Source: an uncultured Chthoniobacterales bacterium (GTDB lineage: Bacteria; Verrucomicrobiota; Verrucomicrobiia; Chthoniobacterales; CALDSX01). Taken from it: a stretch of 41,478 nt of DNA. Where the stretch lies: contig CALDSX010000033.1 of NCBI GenBank assembly GCA_937924445.1, forward strand, positions 1 through 41,478. The letters run 5' to 3'. The position numbers and the translations under genes were made by a program. The notes below the pieces were generated by a model. It saw only the letters and a list, made by a program, of their open reading frames with translations. It was not told the DNA's origin and searched no databases. Below, piece by piece: positions 15,721-26,799 of the stretch. The stretch's first letter is position 1. Every line of letters begins with the position of its first letter.

Positions 15721-17388
15721 TCAGTCTGTGTCACCCATGGTGACAGAGATAACCTCCTCTGCGCTAGTCAGACCGGCTAGAACTTTGCGGACGCCGTCCT
15801 CGCGAAGAGTCCGCATCCCAAGCTCACGGGCGCGTTGACGGAGGGCGACTGTTGACAATCGGTCATTGATCATGTGGCGGATGTCGTCGTCAATGAGGAA
15901 AATCTCAAATATGCCCATACGCCCCCGATAACCGGTGTGACGACACCGCTCACAGCCTTGGCCTTTTTTAATGGTGGCTTCGGAAAGACGATACCGATCT
16001 ATACCCAATGCTTGACATTCTTCTTCGGAGAGTTCGTAGGGTATGGCACAATGAGGGCAAACCCTTCGGACGAGACGTTGCGCCATGATGGCGCGAATGG
16101 AGGAGGCCACGAGAAATGGTTTTACGCCGATGTCCACGAGACGTGCGACGGCGCTGGGTGCATCGTTGGTATGGAGTGTGGAGAAGACGAGATGCCCGGT
16201 GAGGCTGGCGTTAATTGCAATGTTGGCCGTTTCACCATCGCGAATTTCGCCGATCATGATGACATTTGGTGCCTGACGAAGGATGGAGCGCAGGGCGGCC
16301 GGAAAGGTCATTCCGATCTCAGCGTTAACTTGCACTTGGTTTATGCCGTTTATTTCATATTCGACCGGGTCTTCAACGGTGATAATTTTTTTGTCGGGTT
16401 TGTTGATATAATGTAGGCAGCTGTAGAGTGTCGTTGTTTTGCCAGATCCAGTGGGGCCGGTGACCAAAAGGATGCCGTCGGGAAGAGTGATCAGCCGTTC
16501 AAAAATAGACTGGTCGTCAGAGAGGAAACCGAGTTCAGGGAGACCGAGAGTGAGTCCGGATTTGTCCAAGACACGCATCACAACGCTTTCTCCGTGAGTC
16601 GTCGGCACCGTCGAGACGCGAAGATCAATCGGTTTTCCGCCAATTTTAACCTGAATTCGTCCGTCTTGAGGCAGCCGCTTTTCGGCGATGGACATAGAGC
16701 CTGTCATGATTTTGATGCGGCTGATTATGGCGCTTTGAAGTTTTTTGGGGGGACTCTGCACTTCCTGTAAAACACCGTCTATTCGGAAGCGGACACGAAA
16801 TCTTCTTTCGAGTGGTTCGAGATGAATATCGCTGGCTCGAGCGCGGTATGCTTCCAGGAGTGTCATGGAAACCATTTTGATAATCGGAGCGTCACCGACG
16901 TCACCTTCGCCGACAGTGGCACCTATTTCAGCCAAAGGATCAGAGCTCGAACCCTGGGCGCTGCCATAATATTGAATGAGCGCCTCCTTTATCTGCTCGG
17001 CTGTGGAACAGACCGGCTCGATATCCATTTTCAGGATGTGGGCCAGGCTGTCGATCGAATCGAGATCGCTTGGATCTTGCATCGCCACCCGAAGCAGGTT
17101 GTCATGTCGAGAGACTGGAATGACTTTGTAACGAAACGCCTCGTTAGCGTCTATGCAACCGATCACGTCCGGAGGAATGACCATCTGCGACAGATCCACA
17201 TAATCAACACTGCTGGCGGCGGCGAGTGTCCGGGAGATATCTTCCTGAGTGAGGAGCCCAGAGTTGACAAGGTGATCTACTGCGGAGGAGTGTTCCGTCG
17301 CAGCGGCCTCAGCCTCTTTAGCCTGCGCGGGGGTAATGAGGCCATTTTCAACCAAAAGCTCCAGAATGTAGAATTCGTTGGTATTCAC
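15721..17388 (-). CDS. type II secretion/type IV pilus assembly ATPase GspE/PilB
   Basis: GPTGSGKTTTLYSCLHYIN Walker A; ITVEDPVEYEINGINQVQVN; IRDGETANIAINASLTGHLVFSTLHTND; CxxC zinc element. Confidence 0.95.
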   Translation of the reverse strand: MNTNEFYILELLVENGLITPAQAKEAEAAATEHSSAVDHLVNSGLLTQEDISRTLAAASSVDYVDLSQMVIPPDVIGCIDANEAFRYKVIPVSRHDNLLRVAMQDPSDLDSIDSLAHILKMDIEPVCSTAEQIKEALIQYYGSAQGSSSDPLAEIGATVGEGDVGDAPIIKMVSMTLLEAYRARASDIHLEPLERRFRVRFRIDGVLQEVQSPPKKLQSAIISRIKIMTGSMSIAEKRLPQDGRIQVKIGGKPIDLRVSTVPTTHGESVVMRVLDKSGLTLGLPELGFLSDDQSIFERLITLPDGILLVTGPTGSGKTTTLYSCLHYINKPDKKIITVEDPVEYEINGINQVQVNAEIGMTFPAALRSILRQAPNVIMIGEIRDGETANIAINASLTGHLVFSTLHTNDAPSAVARLVDIGVKPFLVASSIRAIMAQRLVRRVCPHCAIPYELSEEECQALGIDRYRLSEATIKKGQGCERCRHTGYRGRMGIFEIFLIDDDIRHMINDRLSTVALRQRARELGMRTLREDGVRKVLAGLTSAEEVISVTMGDTD

Positions 17389-17517
17389 GAGATAATCGAT
17401 CGGTTTCGGCGGAAGGTAGGAAGGTGCACGCTTTTTGTGTCCATTGGGTGCAGATTACGTCTGAGTGGCTCAAGGTGTCAACGCCAGGGATTTGGGACAA
17501 GTTTTTCCCTCCCTGTC

Positions 17518-18651
17518 TTAGAGCTCCCTGACAAGTGGGCGAATCTTGTCGAGCTCACGCAGCGCGTCAAGAAATCGCCGGTTTTGTTCTGGAGTTCCTA
17601 TGGTAACGCGAATCCAATCCGGCAGTTTGTATGAGGCCATGGCACGCACGATGATGCCTTTCTGAAGAAGCCAACGAAAGACATCGTCTCCGTTGCCGGT
17701 CCGTACAAGAACAAAATTGGCCTGGCTCGGGACATATTGCAGGCCCATCTCAGCGAAGGAGCGTTCGAACAGCGTCCGTCCTTCAAGGGTGAGTTCGATT
17801 GTGCGCTTCATATGCTCGGTGTCGCTGAGAGCTGCCAGGGCGGCCGCTTGGGCGATTCCATTGGAGTTGAATGGCTGCCTCGTCTTTTGAAGCACTTCGA
17901 TAAGCGGGGCAGGAGCGATACCGTAGCCGATCCGGAGGAGAGCGAGGCCCTGGATTTTGGAAAATGTTCTTAGGAGAATGACATTGGGTCGGCCTTCACG
18001 GATAAATTCCAGGGTGTTTGGCGGGTTATTGAGGAATTCGTGGTAGGCTTCATCGATGACAACAATGACCTCCTCGGGGACGGAATCGAGGAGTTGACGA
18101 ATAGCGCTTTCGGAAACAACCGTCCCGGTTGGGTTATTGGGGTTGGCGATAAAAATCTCGCGGGTGCGAGGCGTTACGGCGCGCTGCATAGCTTCCAGAT
18201 CGTGAACGAAGCCCGGATCGGGCACTTCGATAGTGTTTGCGCCGAACAGAGTGGCCATGAGTTTGTAGACCACAAAGGCGTGCTCGGCAACTATAACCTC
18301 GGTTTGCGGCCCGAGAAAGCCATGGCCCAGAAACTCAATTATTTCGTTGGATCCGTTGCCAATGATGAAATTCTTTGTGTCGAGGGAAAACTTTTCCGCC
18401 AGCGCGCGACGGAGGTGGTAACAGCCACCGTCGGGATAGAGATGCGCCCGAGTGGCGGCCTCGCGCATTGCTTCAATCGCTTTCGGTGAGGGCCCGAGAG
18501 GGTTCTCGTTAGAGGCGAGTTTGATGATGTTTGCGGGATCGAGCCCAAGCTCACGAGCAACATCGTCGATGGGTTTGCCTGGTTCGTAAGGGACGAGATT
18601 TTTTAGCTGGGCGGCGGCTGTTTTCCACATTGGGTGCGATCTGTGTTGCAT
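17518..18651 (-). CDS. hisC: histidinol-phosphate aminotransferase
   Basis: KLASNENPLGPSPKAIEAM...YPDGGCYHLRRALAEKF...NPNNPTGTVV...VIDEAYHEF...RTFSKIQGLALLRIGYG. Confidence 0.95.
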   Translation of the reverse strand: MQHRSHPMWKTAAAQLKNLVPYEPGKPIDDVARELGLDPANIIKLASNENPLGPSPKAIEAMREAATRAHLYPDGGCYHLRRALAEKFSLDTKNFIIGNGSNEIIEFLGHGFLGPQTEVIVAEHAFVVYKLMATLFGANTIEVPDPGFVHDLEAMQRAVTPRTREIFIANPNNPTGTVVSESAIRQLLDSVPEEVIVVIDEAYHEFLNNPPNTLEFIREGRPNVILLRTFSKIQGLALLRIGYGIAPAPLIEVLQKTRQPFNSNGIAQAAALAALSDTEHMKRTIELTLEGRTLFERSFAEMGLQYVPSQANFVLVRTGNGDDVFRWLLQKGIIVRAMASYKLPDWIRVTIGTPEQNRRFLDALRELDKIRPLVREL

Positions 18652-18764
18652 CGGTGTATCATGACATTCTTAGCGCAGCGACGGCCTCCTGGCATCGGAA
18701 TTTTTTAGATTCTATGAGACTTCCTCTTGCGTTGCGCGCGACAGGAGGCCACGATTATGTTCAA

Positions 18765-19982
18765 ATGCGTGTAAGACCTTTTCGCGGATATACGCCGACA
18801 GCTTCTTCGGTGGAGCGGGTGGTTTGTGTTCCTTACGATGTTGTGGATCGGGAGGAAGCGGAGGCACTTGCGGCGGGAAACCCCTCTAGCCTCCTCCATG
18901 TGGACCGGGCGGAGATTAATTTTCCCGCTAACCAAGATCCCTACGCTCCCGAAGTCTATGCCAAGGCAAAAGAAAAGTTTTCAGATCTTATCGCCAGCGG
19001 ACAACTTGTTCGTGAACCGGTGCCCATGTTCTATCTCTACAGACTGACGATGGGAACACATCAGCAAACTGGAATTGCCGCAACAGTTCTGGCACGCGAC
19101 TACGAGATCGGTCTTATTAAGAAACACGAAAAAACCCGCCCGGAAAAGGAAAACGACCGCACGCGGCTTATTGACACACTAAACGCCCAAACCGGCCCGA
19201 TTATTCTGGCTTTTCGTTCAAACCCAGAAATTGACAGTATTATTTCTGAGGGCGTGTTAAAGAGTCCCGACTACGATCTGACAGCGCCGGATGGCATTCG
19301 TCACGAAGTCTGGAGAGTTCCTGGGAAGGTGCCGCTTGAATCTGCGTTTTACTCTGTGGAGGCTTTCTACATTGCCGACGGACATCATCGTGCGGCCAGT
19401 GCGGCTCGTGTTGCCGGTCTCCGTCGAGCAACAAATTCTGATGCTGATGCTCCTCATGAAGGGATCTTATCGGTGCTCTTCCCGTCACAGAGCCTCAAAG
19501 TTCTGCCATACAATCGCGTGGTGCGCACCCTAAATGGCCGCTCACCAGAGGAGTTTCTCGATGCTGTTGCCAAAGTGGTTTCATTAAGCTCCTCGGGAGC
19601 CCAGCCTGAACCACCCTCCGCGCGGATGGCTTCGATGTTTTTGCAAGGCAAATGGTATTCGCTCTCGTGGGATCTTCCAACCTCCGCCGGGCCAGTGGAT
19701 TCACTCGATGTCTCTGTTCTTCAAAATCGCATCCTTGCTCCTCTTCTCGGAATTGATGATCCGCGGCGCAGTTTGAATATTGATTTTGTGGGAGGGATCC
19801 GGGGCACGGCAGAGTTGGAGCAGCGTGTGAACAGTGGCGCGTGGGCTGTTGCGTTCTCGATGTTTCCGACCACAGTGGAGGAAGTGATTGCTATTGCTGA
19901 CGCAGGTGAAATCATGCCGCCCAAGAGCACTTGGTTTGAACCTAAGCTGCGCTCTGGTTTCTTTATTCATGCGTTGGAATGA
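18765..19982 (+). CDS. DUF1015 family protein
   Basis: MRVRPFRGYTPTA..VPYDVVDREEAEALAAGNPSSLLHVDRAEI...IKKHEKTRPEKENDRTRLIDTLNAQTGPI...YIADGHHRAASAARV. Start moved downstream from the track's 18531, which runs antisense into hisC. Confidence 0.85.
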   Translation: MRVRPFRGYTPTASSVERVVCVPYDVVDREEAEALAAGNPSSLLHVDRAEINFPANQDPYAPEVYAKAKEKFSDLIASGQLVREPVPMFYLYRLTMGTHQQTGIAATVLARDYEIGLIKKHEKTRPEKENDRTRLIDTLNAQTGPIILAFRSNPEIDSIISEGVLKSPDYDLTAPDGIRHEVWRVPGKVPLESAFYSVEAFYIADGHHRAASAARVAGLRRATNSDADAPHEGILSVLFPSQSLKVLPYNRVVRTLNGRSPEEFLDAVAKVVSLSSSGAQPEPPSARMASMFLQGKWYSLSWDLPTSAGPVDSLDVSVLQNRILAPLLGIDDPRRSLNIDFVGGIRGTAELEQRVNSGAWAVAFSMFPTTVEEVIAIADAGEIMPPKSTWFEPKLRSGFFIHALE

Positions 19983-22077
19983 TCTGATCACAGTCCGTTT
20001 GTTGGGGATCTGTCTGACGACACTTTTTTTGGTCGTAGGCAAAAGTGTCGGATGGGCGAGGGAAGTTATCGATCCGCATCAGCTCAGGGATCAAAATCTT
20101 TTCGTGTCGGGCCTTGAACCCGCGTGGGCACTTAATTTTTGGCCAGAAGATCAACCTTTTCCCGCCCGGATAGACGGTGCTGGTCCGGTTGAGTATATCC
20201 ATGTCTCTGAACAGCAAAACATCAGCACAGCGGAAAAGTTCAGCAGATTTATCTTTCGAGCGCGAAATCTTTCCGGGGTGCAGGCAGGTTCACAAGTGGA
20301 AATCAAATTCGACCCCGAGTTTCAGAAATTAACGGTGCACCGGTTGGATGTGATCAGAGAAGGCAAGAGAATATCGCAACTCCACACTGCTCTCTGGCGT
20401 GTTATCCAGCGTGAAGATTCGCTGGCGGACAACATCTTCTCAGGAGATTCCACAGCGCTCTGTTTCGTCAGCGATTTGCGGCCGGGCGATATTCTTGACT
20501 ATTCTTACACCCTGCGTGGGGCGAACCCCGTTTTTAGTGGGCGATGGTATGATTTTTTGTCAATTGGCTGGGCTGAACCTGTGGCACATCTGATTTACCG
20601 GGTTCTCGTACCGCCGGGCAGGAAGCTTTTCCACAAGACGATTGGGAGGGCACCGCCTCTGCGCTTCACTGAGAAGATTCTCGAAGATGGGATGGGGGAA
20701 CTACGCTGGGAGGGCGATGACTTGTCGGCAAACTTCCTTGAGGGGGATGAGCCGTCTTGGTATTGCTCCTTCCCCGTGTTGCAACTTAGTGAAACCGACT
20801 CTTGGGAGGAGGTTGCGGATTGGGGTGCCGCCCTCTACACTGTAAACAACCCCGACCCTGCACTCGATGAGTTGGCAAGGCAATTGGCCTCGCGAGTGCC
20901 ATCAAAAGATCAATCCCCGGACGTTGGAGGTGTGGTCAATGCGATCGTTAATTTTGTTCAAAATGAAATTCGCTACCAGGCGTTTCACAATGGTGTTTTT
21001 GCTTTCCAACCTGTGAGTCCGTCGCAAGTGGCAAGATTCCGTTATGGTGATTGCAAGGACAAATCCCGACTTTTGGTGGATCTTTTGTCGCGCAACGGCA
21101 TCAAGGCACATGCGGCGTTTGTCTCCACCAAGATGGGGCCCTTGTTGAATGATTTTTTACCCTCCCCGCTTGCCTTTGACCACGTGATTGTTCGAATAAA
21201 CGACGTTTCTGCCGGATCTGCCTGGATTGATCCGACAATCAACGATCAGGGTGGGTTTTGGAATCAACGCGCAATCAATGTATCGGGTTTTGCTCTGGAG
21301 CTTCAGCGGGGTGTTAAAGACCTCTCATCTGTTAGCCCCCCGCTTGGAGCATTCGCCCGCATACACACCACCTTAAAGTTTAGCAGCAGTGCAGTAGGCG
21401 ATCCGGTGCTCATGGAAAGACGGGAAGATTATTTTGGGATTGAAGCTGATGGCGCCCGCGCACGTATTGCCGCCTCGAACGAAATGGTCTGGGAGCGCGT
21501 GATGCTCCGGGATGTATGGGAGGATTATCCTCAGGCAGTTTCAATAGGCCCTATCAAAGTCGAGGATGACCGCAGGGCCAACTGTTTCACAATCAAAACT
21601 TTTTACCGGATTCCCGATTTTTGGAAAACATCCAAGGATGGAAGGACCACCTACTGCGACCTTTACGCACATGAGATATCGGAAACTCTGCCGCGAATAA
21701 ATGCCGTACAGCGACGCGGGCCGCTGGAGCTTGGGAGGCCGCGTGAGGTTCGACAGACGATAATTATCTCGTTACCCGAAGAATGGGAGGTGGAGCCTGC
21801 CAGTCATGAGGTTGTCCTTCCTGAACTGGAATACCATAGCCATGTAAATCCTGTCGGTAACAGTTTGACCCTCGAGTATAGCGTAAAATTCCACAAGCCC
21901 CATGCTCCAGAGAAAAGAGCGGCGAAGCTTGCCACAGCCTTGAAAGAAATCCGCGAGGATCTCGGTTTCCAACTGACTAAAGAATACTCACCACTTGTTG
22001 GTGCGCTTCGCAGTGCTTTACGTTCTGTGGCCGAAGTGGCAAATGAAGCAACAACGAATTCGCAAAGCGCTCAATAG
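19969..22077 (+). CDS. DUF3857 domain-containing transglutaminase-like protein
   Basis: N-terminal signal-like segment; DUF3857-like region; FVQNEIRYQAF...SQVARFRYGDCKDKSRLLVDLLSRNGIKAHAAFV transglutaminase core. Confidence 0.82.
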   Translation: MRWNDLITVRLLGICLTTLFLVVGKSVGWAREVIDPHQLRDQNLFVSGLEPAWALNFWPEDQPFPARIDGAGPVEYIHVSEQQNISTAEKFSRFIFRARNLSGVQAGSQVEIKFDPEFQKLTVHRLDVIREGKRISQLHTALWRVIQREDSLADNIFSGDSTALCFVSDLRPGDILDYSYTLRGANPVFSGRWYDFLSIGWAEPVAHLIYRVLVPPGRKLFHKTIGRAPPLRFTEKILEDGMGELRWEGDDLSANFLEGDEPSWYCSFPVLQLSETDSWEEVADWGAALYTVNNPDPALDELARQLASRVPSKDQSPDVGGVVNAIVNFVQNEIRYQAFHNGVFAFQPVSPSQVARFRYGDCKDKSRLLVDLLSRNGIKAHAAFVSTKMGPLLNDFLPSPLAFDHVIVRINDVSAGSAWIDPTINDQGGFWNQRAINVSGFALELQRGVKDLSSVSPPLGAFARIHTTLKFSSSAVGDPVLMERREDYFGIEADGARARIAASNEMVWERVMLRDVWEDYPQAVSIGPIKVEDDRRANCFTIKTFYRIPDFWKTSKDGRTTYCDLYAHEISETLPRINAVQRRGPLELGRPREVRQTIIISLPEEWEVEPASHEVVLPELEYHSHVNPVGNSLTLEYSVKFHKPHAPEKRAAKLATALKEIREDLGFQLTKEYSPLVGALRSALRSVAEVANEATTNSQSAQ

Positions 22078-22169
22078 GAAGAACGCCGGTGGAGTGCAGT
22101 ATGTATCTGCTTGACGTCATTTGAAATTTTTCCGAGCATGACATCAAAAGCCCGTAAGCCTGAATCCAA

Positions 22170-23210
22170 ATGAAAACAGAACGTAAACTTAAGATTGGCA
22201 TCGTCGGTGCGGGTGGAATTGTGATAAGTCGACATCTGCCCAACCTTCGCCAGATCTCGGGTGTGGAAGTCGTAGCGGTGGCGAACGCGACTTACGACAG
22301 CGCCAAACGCGTGTGCGAACAGTATTTGCCTCGTTCGACACCGATGAAGTTTTGGGCTGACCTGCTTGCCCTTCCGGAACTTGACATTATCTGGATCGGT
22401 ACTCCGCCTCAGCTTCATTGCACTGTTACCCTGTCAGCTCTTGAGGCTGGACGACATGTGTTCTGCCAAGCCCGAATGGCCACAAATTTGGCCGAGGCGC
22501 GCCAAATGCTTTCTGCCGCTCGCAATAATCCCCATCTTGTGACAATGCTCTGTCCCCCACCATTTGGCCTAAAAGCCGATCTGATGATGCGCCGTCTTTT
22601 GGCGGAAAACACGATTGGTCCTATCCATCATGTGCGGTTGCGCAGCTTTCATTCGCAATATTTAGATCCCGAAGCGCCCGCCCACTGGCGACAGCGTGTT
22701 GAGTTGAGCGGGCTTAACGTGCTCTCGCTCGGTATTTACGCCGAAGTGCTTCAGCGTTGGCTCGGCCCGATCCGATCGGTATTTGCCCGTTCCAAAACCC
22801 TTTACTCTGTGCGGCAAGGTTATGAGATTCGTATTCCCGACCTTGTAACTGTGCTTTGCCAGTTTGAAAATGGGGCAGAAGGCGTCCTTGAATTTTCCGG
22901 TGTCGCAGGATTTGCGCCGCCCGACGCTGTGGAGATGTATGGTTCGCGAGGCAGTCTATTCCACAATTTTGCAACGGATGAAATATGCCTTGGACGAATA
23001 GGGGATCCGGCCTTGCAACCGGTAGCCATCCCTCCGGAGATGGAGGGACGTTGGCATGTTGAGTGGGACTTCATCGCCGCGGTGCGAAGTCCGGGTTCTA
23101 TCAAACCAAGCCCAACTTTTGAAGAGGGGGTGGCTTATATGCGTGTGGTGCAGGGCGTTGCCGATTCCATCCGTGACGGTCGGGAGGTCGTCTTAAGCGA
23201 ACTCGGTTAG
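22170..23210 (+). CDS. Gfo/Idh/MocA family oxidoreductase
   Basis: [33 protein letters not shown]...[42 protein letters not shown]. Confidence 0.88.
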   Translation: MKTERKLKIGIVGAGGIVISRHLPNLRQISGVEVVAVANATYDSAKRVCEQYLPRSTPMKFWADLLALPELDIIWIGTPPQLHCTVTLSALEAGRHVFCQARMATNLAEARQMLSAARNNPHLVTMLCPPPFGLKADLMMRRLLAENTIGPIHHVRLRSFHSQYLDPEAPAHWRQRVELSGLNVLSLGIYAEVLQRWLGPIRSVFARSKTLYSVRQGYEIRIPDLVTVLCQFENGAEGVLEFSGVAGFAPPDAVEMYGSRGSLFHNFATDEICLGRIGDPALQPVAIPPEMEGRWHVEWDFIAAVRSPGSIKPSPTFEEGVAYMRVVQGVADSIRDGREVVLSELG

Positions 23211-23278
23211 GGGCCGTTCCGACTGGTTGGTGGAAAAAATCCTTTCTTTTCCGCGCCAGATCTGGCATTTGGAGACCT

Positions 23279-24841
23279 ATGCTGGCTAAGGTTTACTCTG
23301 CAGCCGTTCTTGGTATTGATGCCGTTGAGGTCGAGATCGAAGTCAACGGTGGTCATGGCATGTCCAAGATTGTCATTGTTGGCTTACCGGACACCGCTGT
23401 TAAAGAATCGCAGGATCGCGTCACCACGGCGCTTGCAAACAGTGGATTCAACCGTCCCTTCGGACGCACCACGATTAACCTTGCCCCTGCGGATATCCGT
23501 AAGGAGGGGCCCGGGTTTGATTTGCCGATAGCGCTCGGTATGATTGCCGCCACCGAAGAGGGTGCAAATTCGAGCCTTCCACTTCAAGAAATCGAATCCT
23601 CCTGCTTCATTGGGGAACTTGCTTTGGACGGAGCCCTTCGTCCCGTAAAAGGGGCGCTTGCCGTCGCCCTCGAGGCGCGACGGCGTGGACGTGTTCGGAT
23701 TTTTGTTCCTGAGGCTAATGCCCGTGAGGCCTCTGTGGTGGAGGGATTGCAGACCATTGCGGTTGGGAGTCTCTCTGAGACAGTCGAAATCCTTCGTGGC
23801 CGTGCGATGCCTCGCATCTCCCGGTGTGAACCTGGAGAATTACTCACCGCACTAGGCCATCACGAGGCCGATTTCTCTGAAGTTCGCGGCCAGCCTTCGG
23901 CCAAGCGGGCTATTGAAATCGCCGTGGCGGGTGGACACAATCTGCTGATGATCGGGCCTCCGGGCTCTGGTAAATCTATGCTCGCCCGGAGGATTCCCTC
24001 TATTATCCCTCCCATGACAATAGACGAAGCGCTTGAGGTCACAAAAATCCACAGCGTCTGCGGGCTTCTCGATCCGGGCGTGTCACTTGTTTCCACTCGT
24101 CCTTTTCGTGCGCCTCATCACACCATCTCGGATGTGGGGCTTCTCGGGGGTTCAGCAAATCCTTCGCCTGGGGAGGTTAGCCTGTCACATCACGGAGTTC
24201 TGTTTTTGGATGAGTTGCCGGAATTTCGGCGTGCGACTCTCGAGGTTATGCGCCAGCCACTTGAAGACGGGCGTGTGACGATCTCTCGCGCATCCGGCAC
24301 AATGACATTTCCTGCCGAATTCATGCTCGTCGCTGCCATGAATCCTTGCCCCTGCGGTTACTTTGGTCAGGCCAAACGCCAGTGCCGCTGTTCATCAGCC
24401 CAAATTGCACGGTATCGCCAGCGCATCTCAGGTCCTTTGCTTGACCGGATTGACATCCATATCGAGGTGCCACCTGTTGAAATTCGGGAGCTTCAGTCCG
24501 ATCGACCTGAGGAGACCTCCGCCGAGATTTGTGAACGGGTTTTTGCAGCGCGGCAACGCCAGCAAATGCGCTTTTCTAACACACGTGGACGATCTTCACG
24601 CACGCGTTGTAACGCGCGGATGACCCCAAGGCAGATTCGTGAGTCGTGCATTCTATCAAACCGCTCGGCGGAATTATTGCGAAATGCAATGCTGGAAATG
24701 AACCTTAGCGCCCGTGCTTACGACCGGATTCTTAAGGTCGCGCGGACGATTGCTGATCTCGCCGAAGAAGATCAAATTACCGACGATCACCTCTTCGAGG
24801 CGATCCAATTTCGTCAACTCGATCGGAAAAACTGGGTTTAA
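23279..24841 (+). CDS. YifB family Mg chelatase-like AAA ATPase (ComM-like)
   Basis: [25 protein letters not shown]...[20 protein letters not shown]...[21 protein letters not shown]...[16 protein letters not shown]...[11 protein letters not shown]. Confidence 0.96.
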   Translation: MLAKVYSAAVLGIDAVEVEIEVNGGHGMSKIVIVGLPDTAVKESQDRVTTALANSGFNRPFGRTTINLAPADIRKEGPGFDLPIALGMIAATEEGANSSLPLQEIESSCFIGELALDGALRPVKGALAVALEARRRGRVRIFVPEANAREASVVEGLQTIAVGSLSETVEILRGRAMPRISRCEPGELLTALGHHEADFSEVRGQPSAKRAIEIAVAGGHNLLMIGPPGSGKSMLARRIPSIIPPMTIDEALEVTKIHSVCGLLDPGVSLVSTRPFRAPHHTISDVGLLGGSANPSPGEVSLSHHGVLFLDELPEFRRATLEVMRQPLEDGRVTISRASGTMTFPAEFMLVAAMNPCPCGYFGQAKRQCRCSSAQIARYRQRISGPLLDRIDIHIEVPPVEIRELQSDRPEETSAEICERVFAARQRQQMRFSNTRGRSSRTRCNARMTPRQIRESCILSNRSAELLRNAMLEMNLSARAYDRILKVARTIADLAEEDQITDDHLFEAIQFRQLDRKNWV

Positions 24842-24885
24842 CACAGTGTTGACAGGTGGAATGATCTCAACGCGCCCGATTTAAC

Positions 24886-25467
24886 TCAAAAGCAAGGGGA
24901 TGAGTCTCCTTCACCTAAGAGGATTTTGATCACTTCAAGCACATCTTCACAGATGGTTGTTCCTGCGGGACATTTACCTTGTTCATGACGACCATAACCG
25001 GTAAGGACAAGAAACGCCCCACGCACCCCGGCACGGAACCCTGCTTCCAAATCCGCAGCCTTGTCGCCCACCATTGAAGAAGCAGCTAGGTTTATCCCCA
25101 AATCCTCAGCCGCCTCGATCAGCATGCCTGGAGCAGGCTTACGGCGTATAGAAGGAGTGTCGGGTAGATCGGGACACATATAGCAAGCATCGATCTCCCC
25201 TCCAAGCTGGCGCATAAGCTCTGCTTGCACTGCAGCGTATTCTTCCTGGGAAATCCATCCACGTCCGATACCGCTCTGGTTTGTGATGATAACCCTAAGA
25301 AAACCTGCCCGCCGAAGTTTTGCGAGTCCTTCGCGAAGGCCAGGCGGCGTTTCCACTAGAGAGGGATCCCGGCAGTAGGCGACCTCACGCATTAACGTGC
25401 CATCACGGTCAAAAAAAACCGCCTTCCGGCTGCCGAGAACACTTTTCGCTCCGCACCCTCGGGTCAT
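24886..25467 (-). CDS. gmhB: D-glycero-beta-D-manno-heptose 1,7-bisphosphate 7-phosphatase (HAD family)
   Basis: KAVFFDRDGTLMREV...IITNQSGIGRGWIS...CYMCPDLPDTPSIRRKPAPGMLIEAAEDLGINLAASSMVGDKAADLEAG. Confidence 0.85.
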   Translation of the reverse strand: MTRGCGAKSVLGSRKAVFFDRDGTLMREVAYCRDPSLVETPPGLREGLAKLRRAGFLRVIITNQSGIGRGWISQEEYAAVQAELMRQLGGEIDACYMCPDLPDTPSIRRKPAPGMLIEAAEDLGINLAASSMVGDKAADLEAGFRAGVRGAFLVLTGYGRHEQGKCPAGTTICEDVLEVIKILLGEGDSSPCF

Positions 25468-26483
25468 TGAAGCGCCCCCGTCTCAAATGAAGCGATAAGT
25501 TCACGAGGCGTCAAAGTGGCCGTGCCGAGTTTGGCGACCACAATCCCGCTGGCATGATTTGCCAGTTCCATCGCTTCTACCCGATTGGCACCGCATGCCC
25601 GTGCCAGGGCAAAAACCGCAACGGCGGTATCGCCCGCCCCGGAGACATCATACACTTCACGCGCCTTGGTCGGGCTGAGCCAGAGCTTGTTTTCCTCTTT
25701 TTCGAAGAGCGCCATGCCCTCCTCGCCCAGAGTTAGAAGGAGGCTTTGCGTCTCCCATAAAGAGAGAAGCTGTTGCCCCGCCATGATCCATGCCTTGGGT
25801 GAGTTGATTTCGGCTAAGCCTGCTGCCTCCAGTGCCTCCTTTTTATTGGGCTTAATCACATCCGCACCGGTCCACCGAATTGGATTTCGCGGGTTTGGAT
25901 CAATCGCCAACGGGAAGCGCCCCGACGCCATTCTGCCCAAGGCATCCGCGTTTTGTTGGGTTACGAAACCTTTGGCGTAATCCTCGATGATCGCCGCGTC
26001 GAGCGAGCCGGCAACATCGAGTGTCTTTTCATGTAAGGTGCGTATTGCGTTTTCAGAAATGCTAGATCTCCGCTCCCGATCCACCCGAACAACCTGCTGA
26101 TGCTGAGCGATCACACGCGTTTTTACGGTCGTCATCAGTCCCGGCTCTTTCACTGTGAGTGAAGTCTCGATACCCGCCGCCTGCAGTAGCTGCAAGAGTG
26201 TTTCGCCCGCAGCATCCTCACCAACCGATCCGGCGACGAATGTTTCTGCACCGAGTTCCCTCAGGTTTCTTGCCACATTGGCGGCCCCTCCAGGGAAGGC
26301 GGTTTCCGATGCAACCTCCACCACAGGCACAGGAGCTTCGGGAGAAATTCGAGAGACGGTTCCCCATAAAAACCTGTCCAACATCACATCCCCCAACACA
26401 AGGATTCGTCGCCCTGCAAATGATGAAACGAGTTGTCTTGCACGTTGTGGGGTGATTGGGGCGGGTGTGGTTAACTCTTTCAT
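25464..26483 (-). CDS. bifunctional heptose 7-phosphate kinase-type PfkB sugar kinase (HldE N-domain/RfaE1-like)
   Basis: RRILVLGDVMLDRFLWGTVSRISPEAPVPVVEV...FPGGAANVARNLRELGAE...DVSGAGDTAVAVFALA; overlaps gmhB. Start at 26483 preferred over track 26540. Confidence 0.85.
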   Translation of the reverse strand: MKELTTPAPITPQRARQLVSSFAGRRILVLGDVMLDRFLWGTVSRISPEAPVPVVEVASETAFPGGAANVARNLRELGAETFVAGSVGEDAAGETLLQLLQAAGIETSLTVKEPGLMTTVKTRVIAQHQQVVRVDRERRSSISENAIRTLHEKTLDVAGSLDAAIIEDYAKGFVTQQNADALGRMASGRFPLAIDPNPRNPIRWTGADVIKPNKKEALEAAGLAEINSPKAWIMAGQQLLSLWETQSLLLTLGEEGMALFEKEENKLWLSPTKAREVYDVSGAGDTAVAVFALARACGANRVEAMELANHASGIVVAKLGTATLTPRELIASFETGALQ

Positions 26484-26661
26484 GAGAAGAGAAAAAGGAA
26501 GCATTTTTCTGCAAGCACAAGCGGCTTTCTTCTTGACCATACCTGAAGAGCAGTTGCAGGCAACGGAGTGGGTTTGCTGTTGCGTATTTCATAACGCGAC
26601 TCTGAGGAAGCAACTTGCCGACAGCGGAGTAAGCGGTTAATAGTCATCATCCAAATAACAG

Positions 26662-26743
26662 GCCGGGGTGGCGAAATTGGCAGACGCGCCAGACTTAGGA
26701 TCTGGTTCCGCAAGGAGTAGGGGTTCGAGTCCCCTCCCCGGCA
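26662..26743 (+). tRNA. tRNA-Leu (anticodon UAG)
   Basis: GCCGGGG...CCCCGGC acceptor stem, D-arm GGCGAAATTGGCAGACGC, anticodon loop CTTAGGA, variable arm, T-arm GGGGTTCGAGTCCCC; CCA not encoded. Confidence 0.97.
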
Positions 26744-26799
26744 GGGTTTGGTGGCCATCGGGGTGAGATATTGAGAATTATGAGAAGGGGTCACTAAGG

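Noticed and set aside
15538-15780. 80-aa plus-strand ORF overlapping the gspE/pilB 3' end
   Set aside because: Partly antisense to the ATPase gene, no motif, non-coding composition
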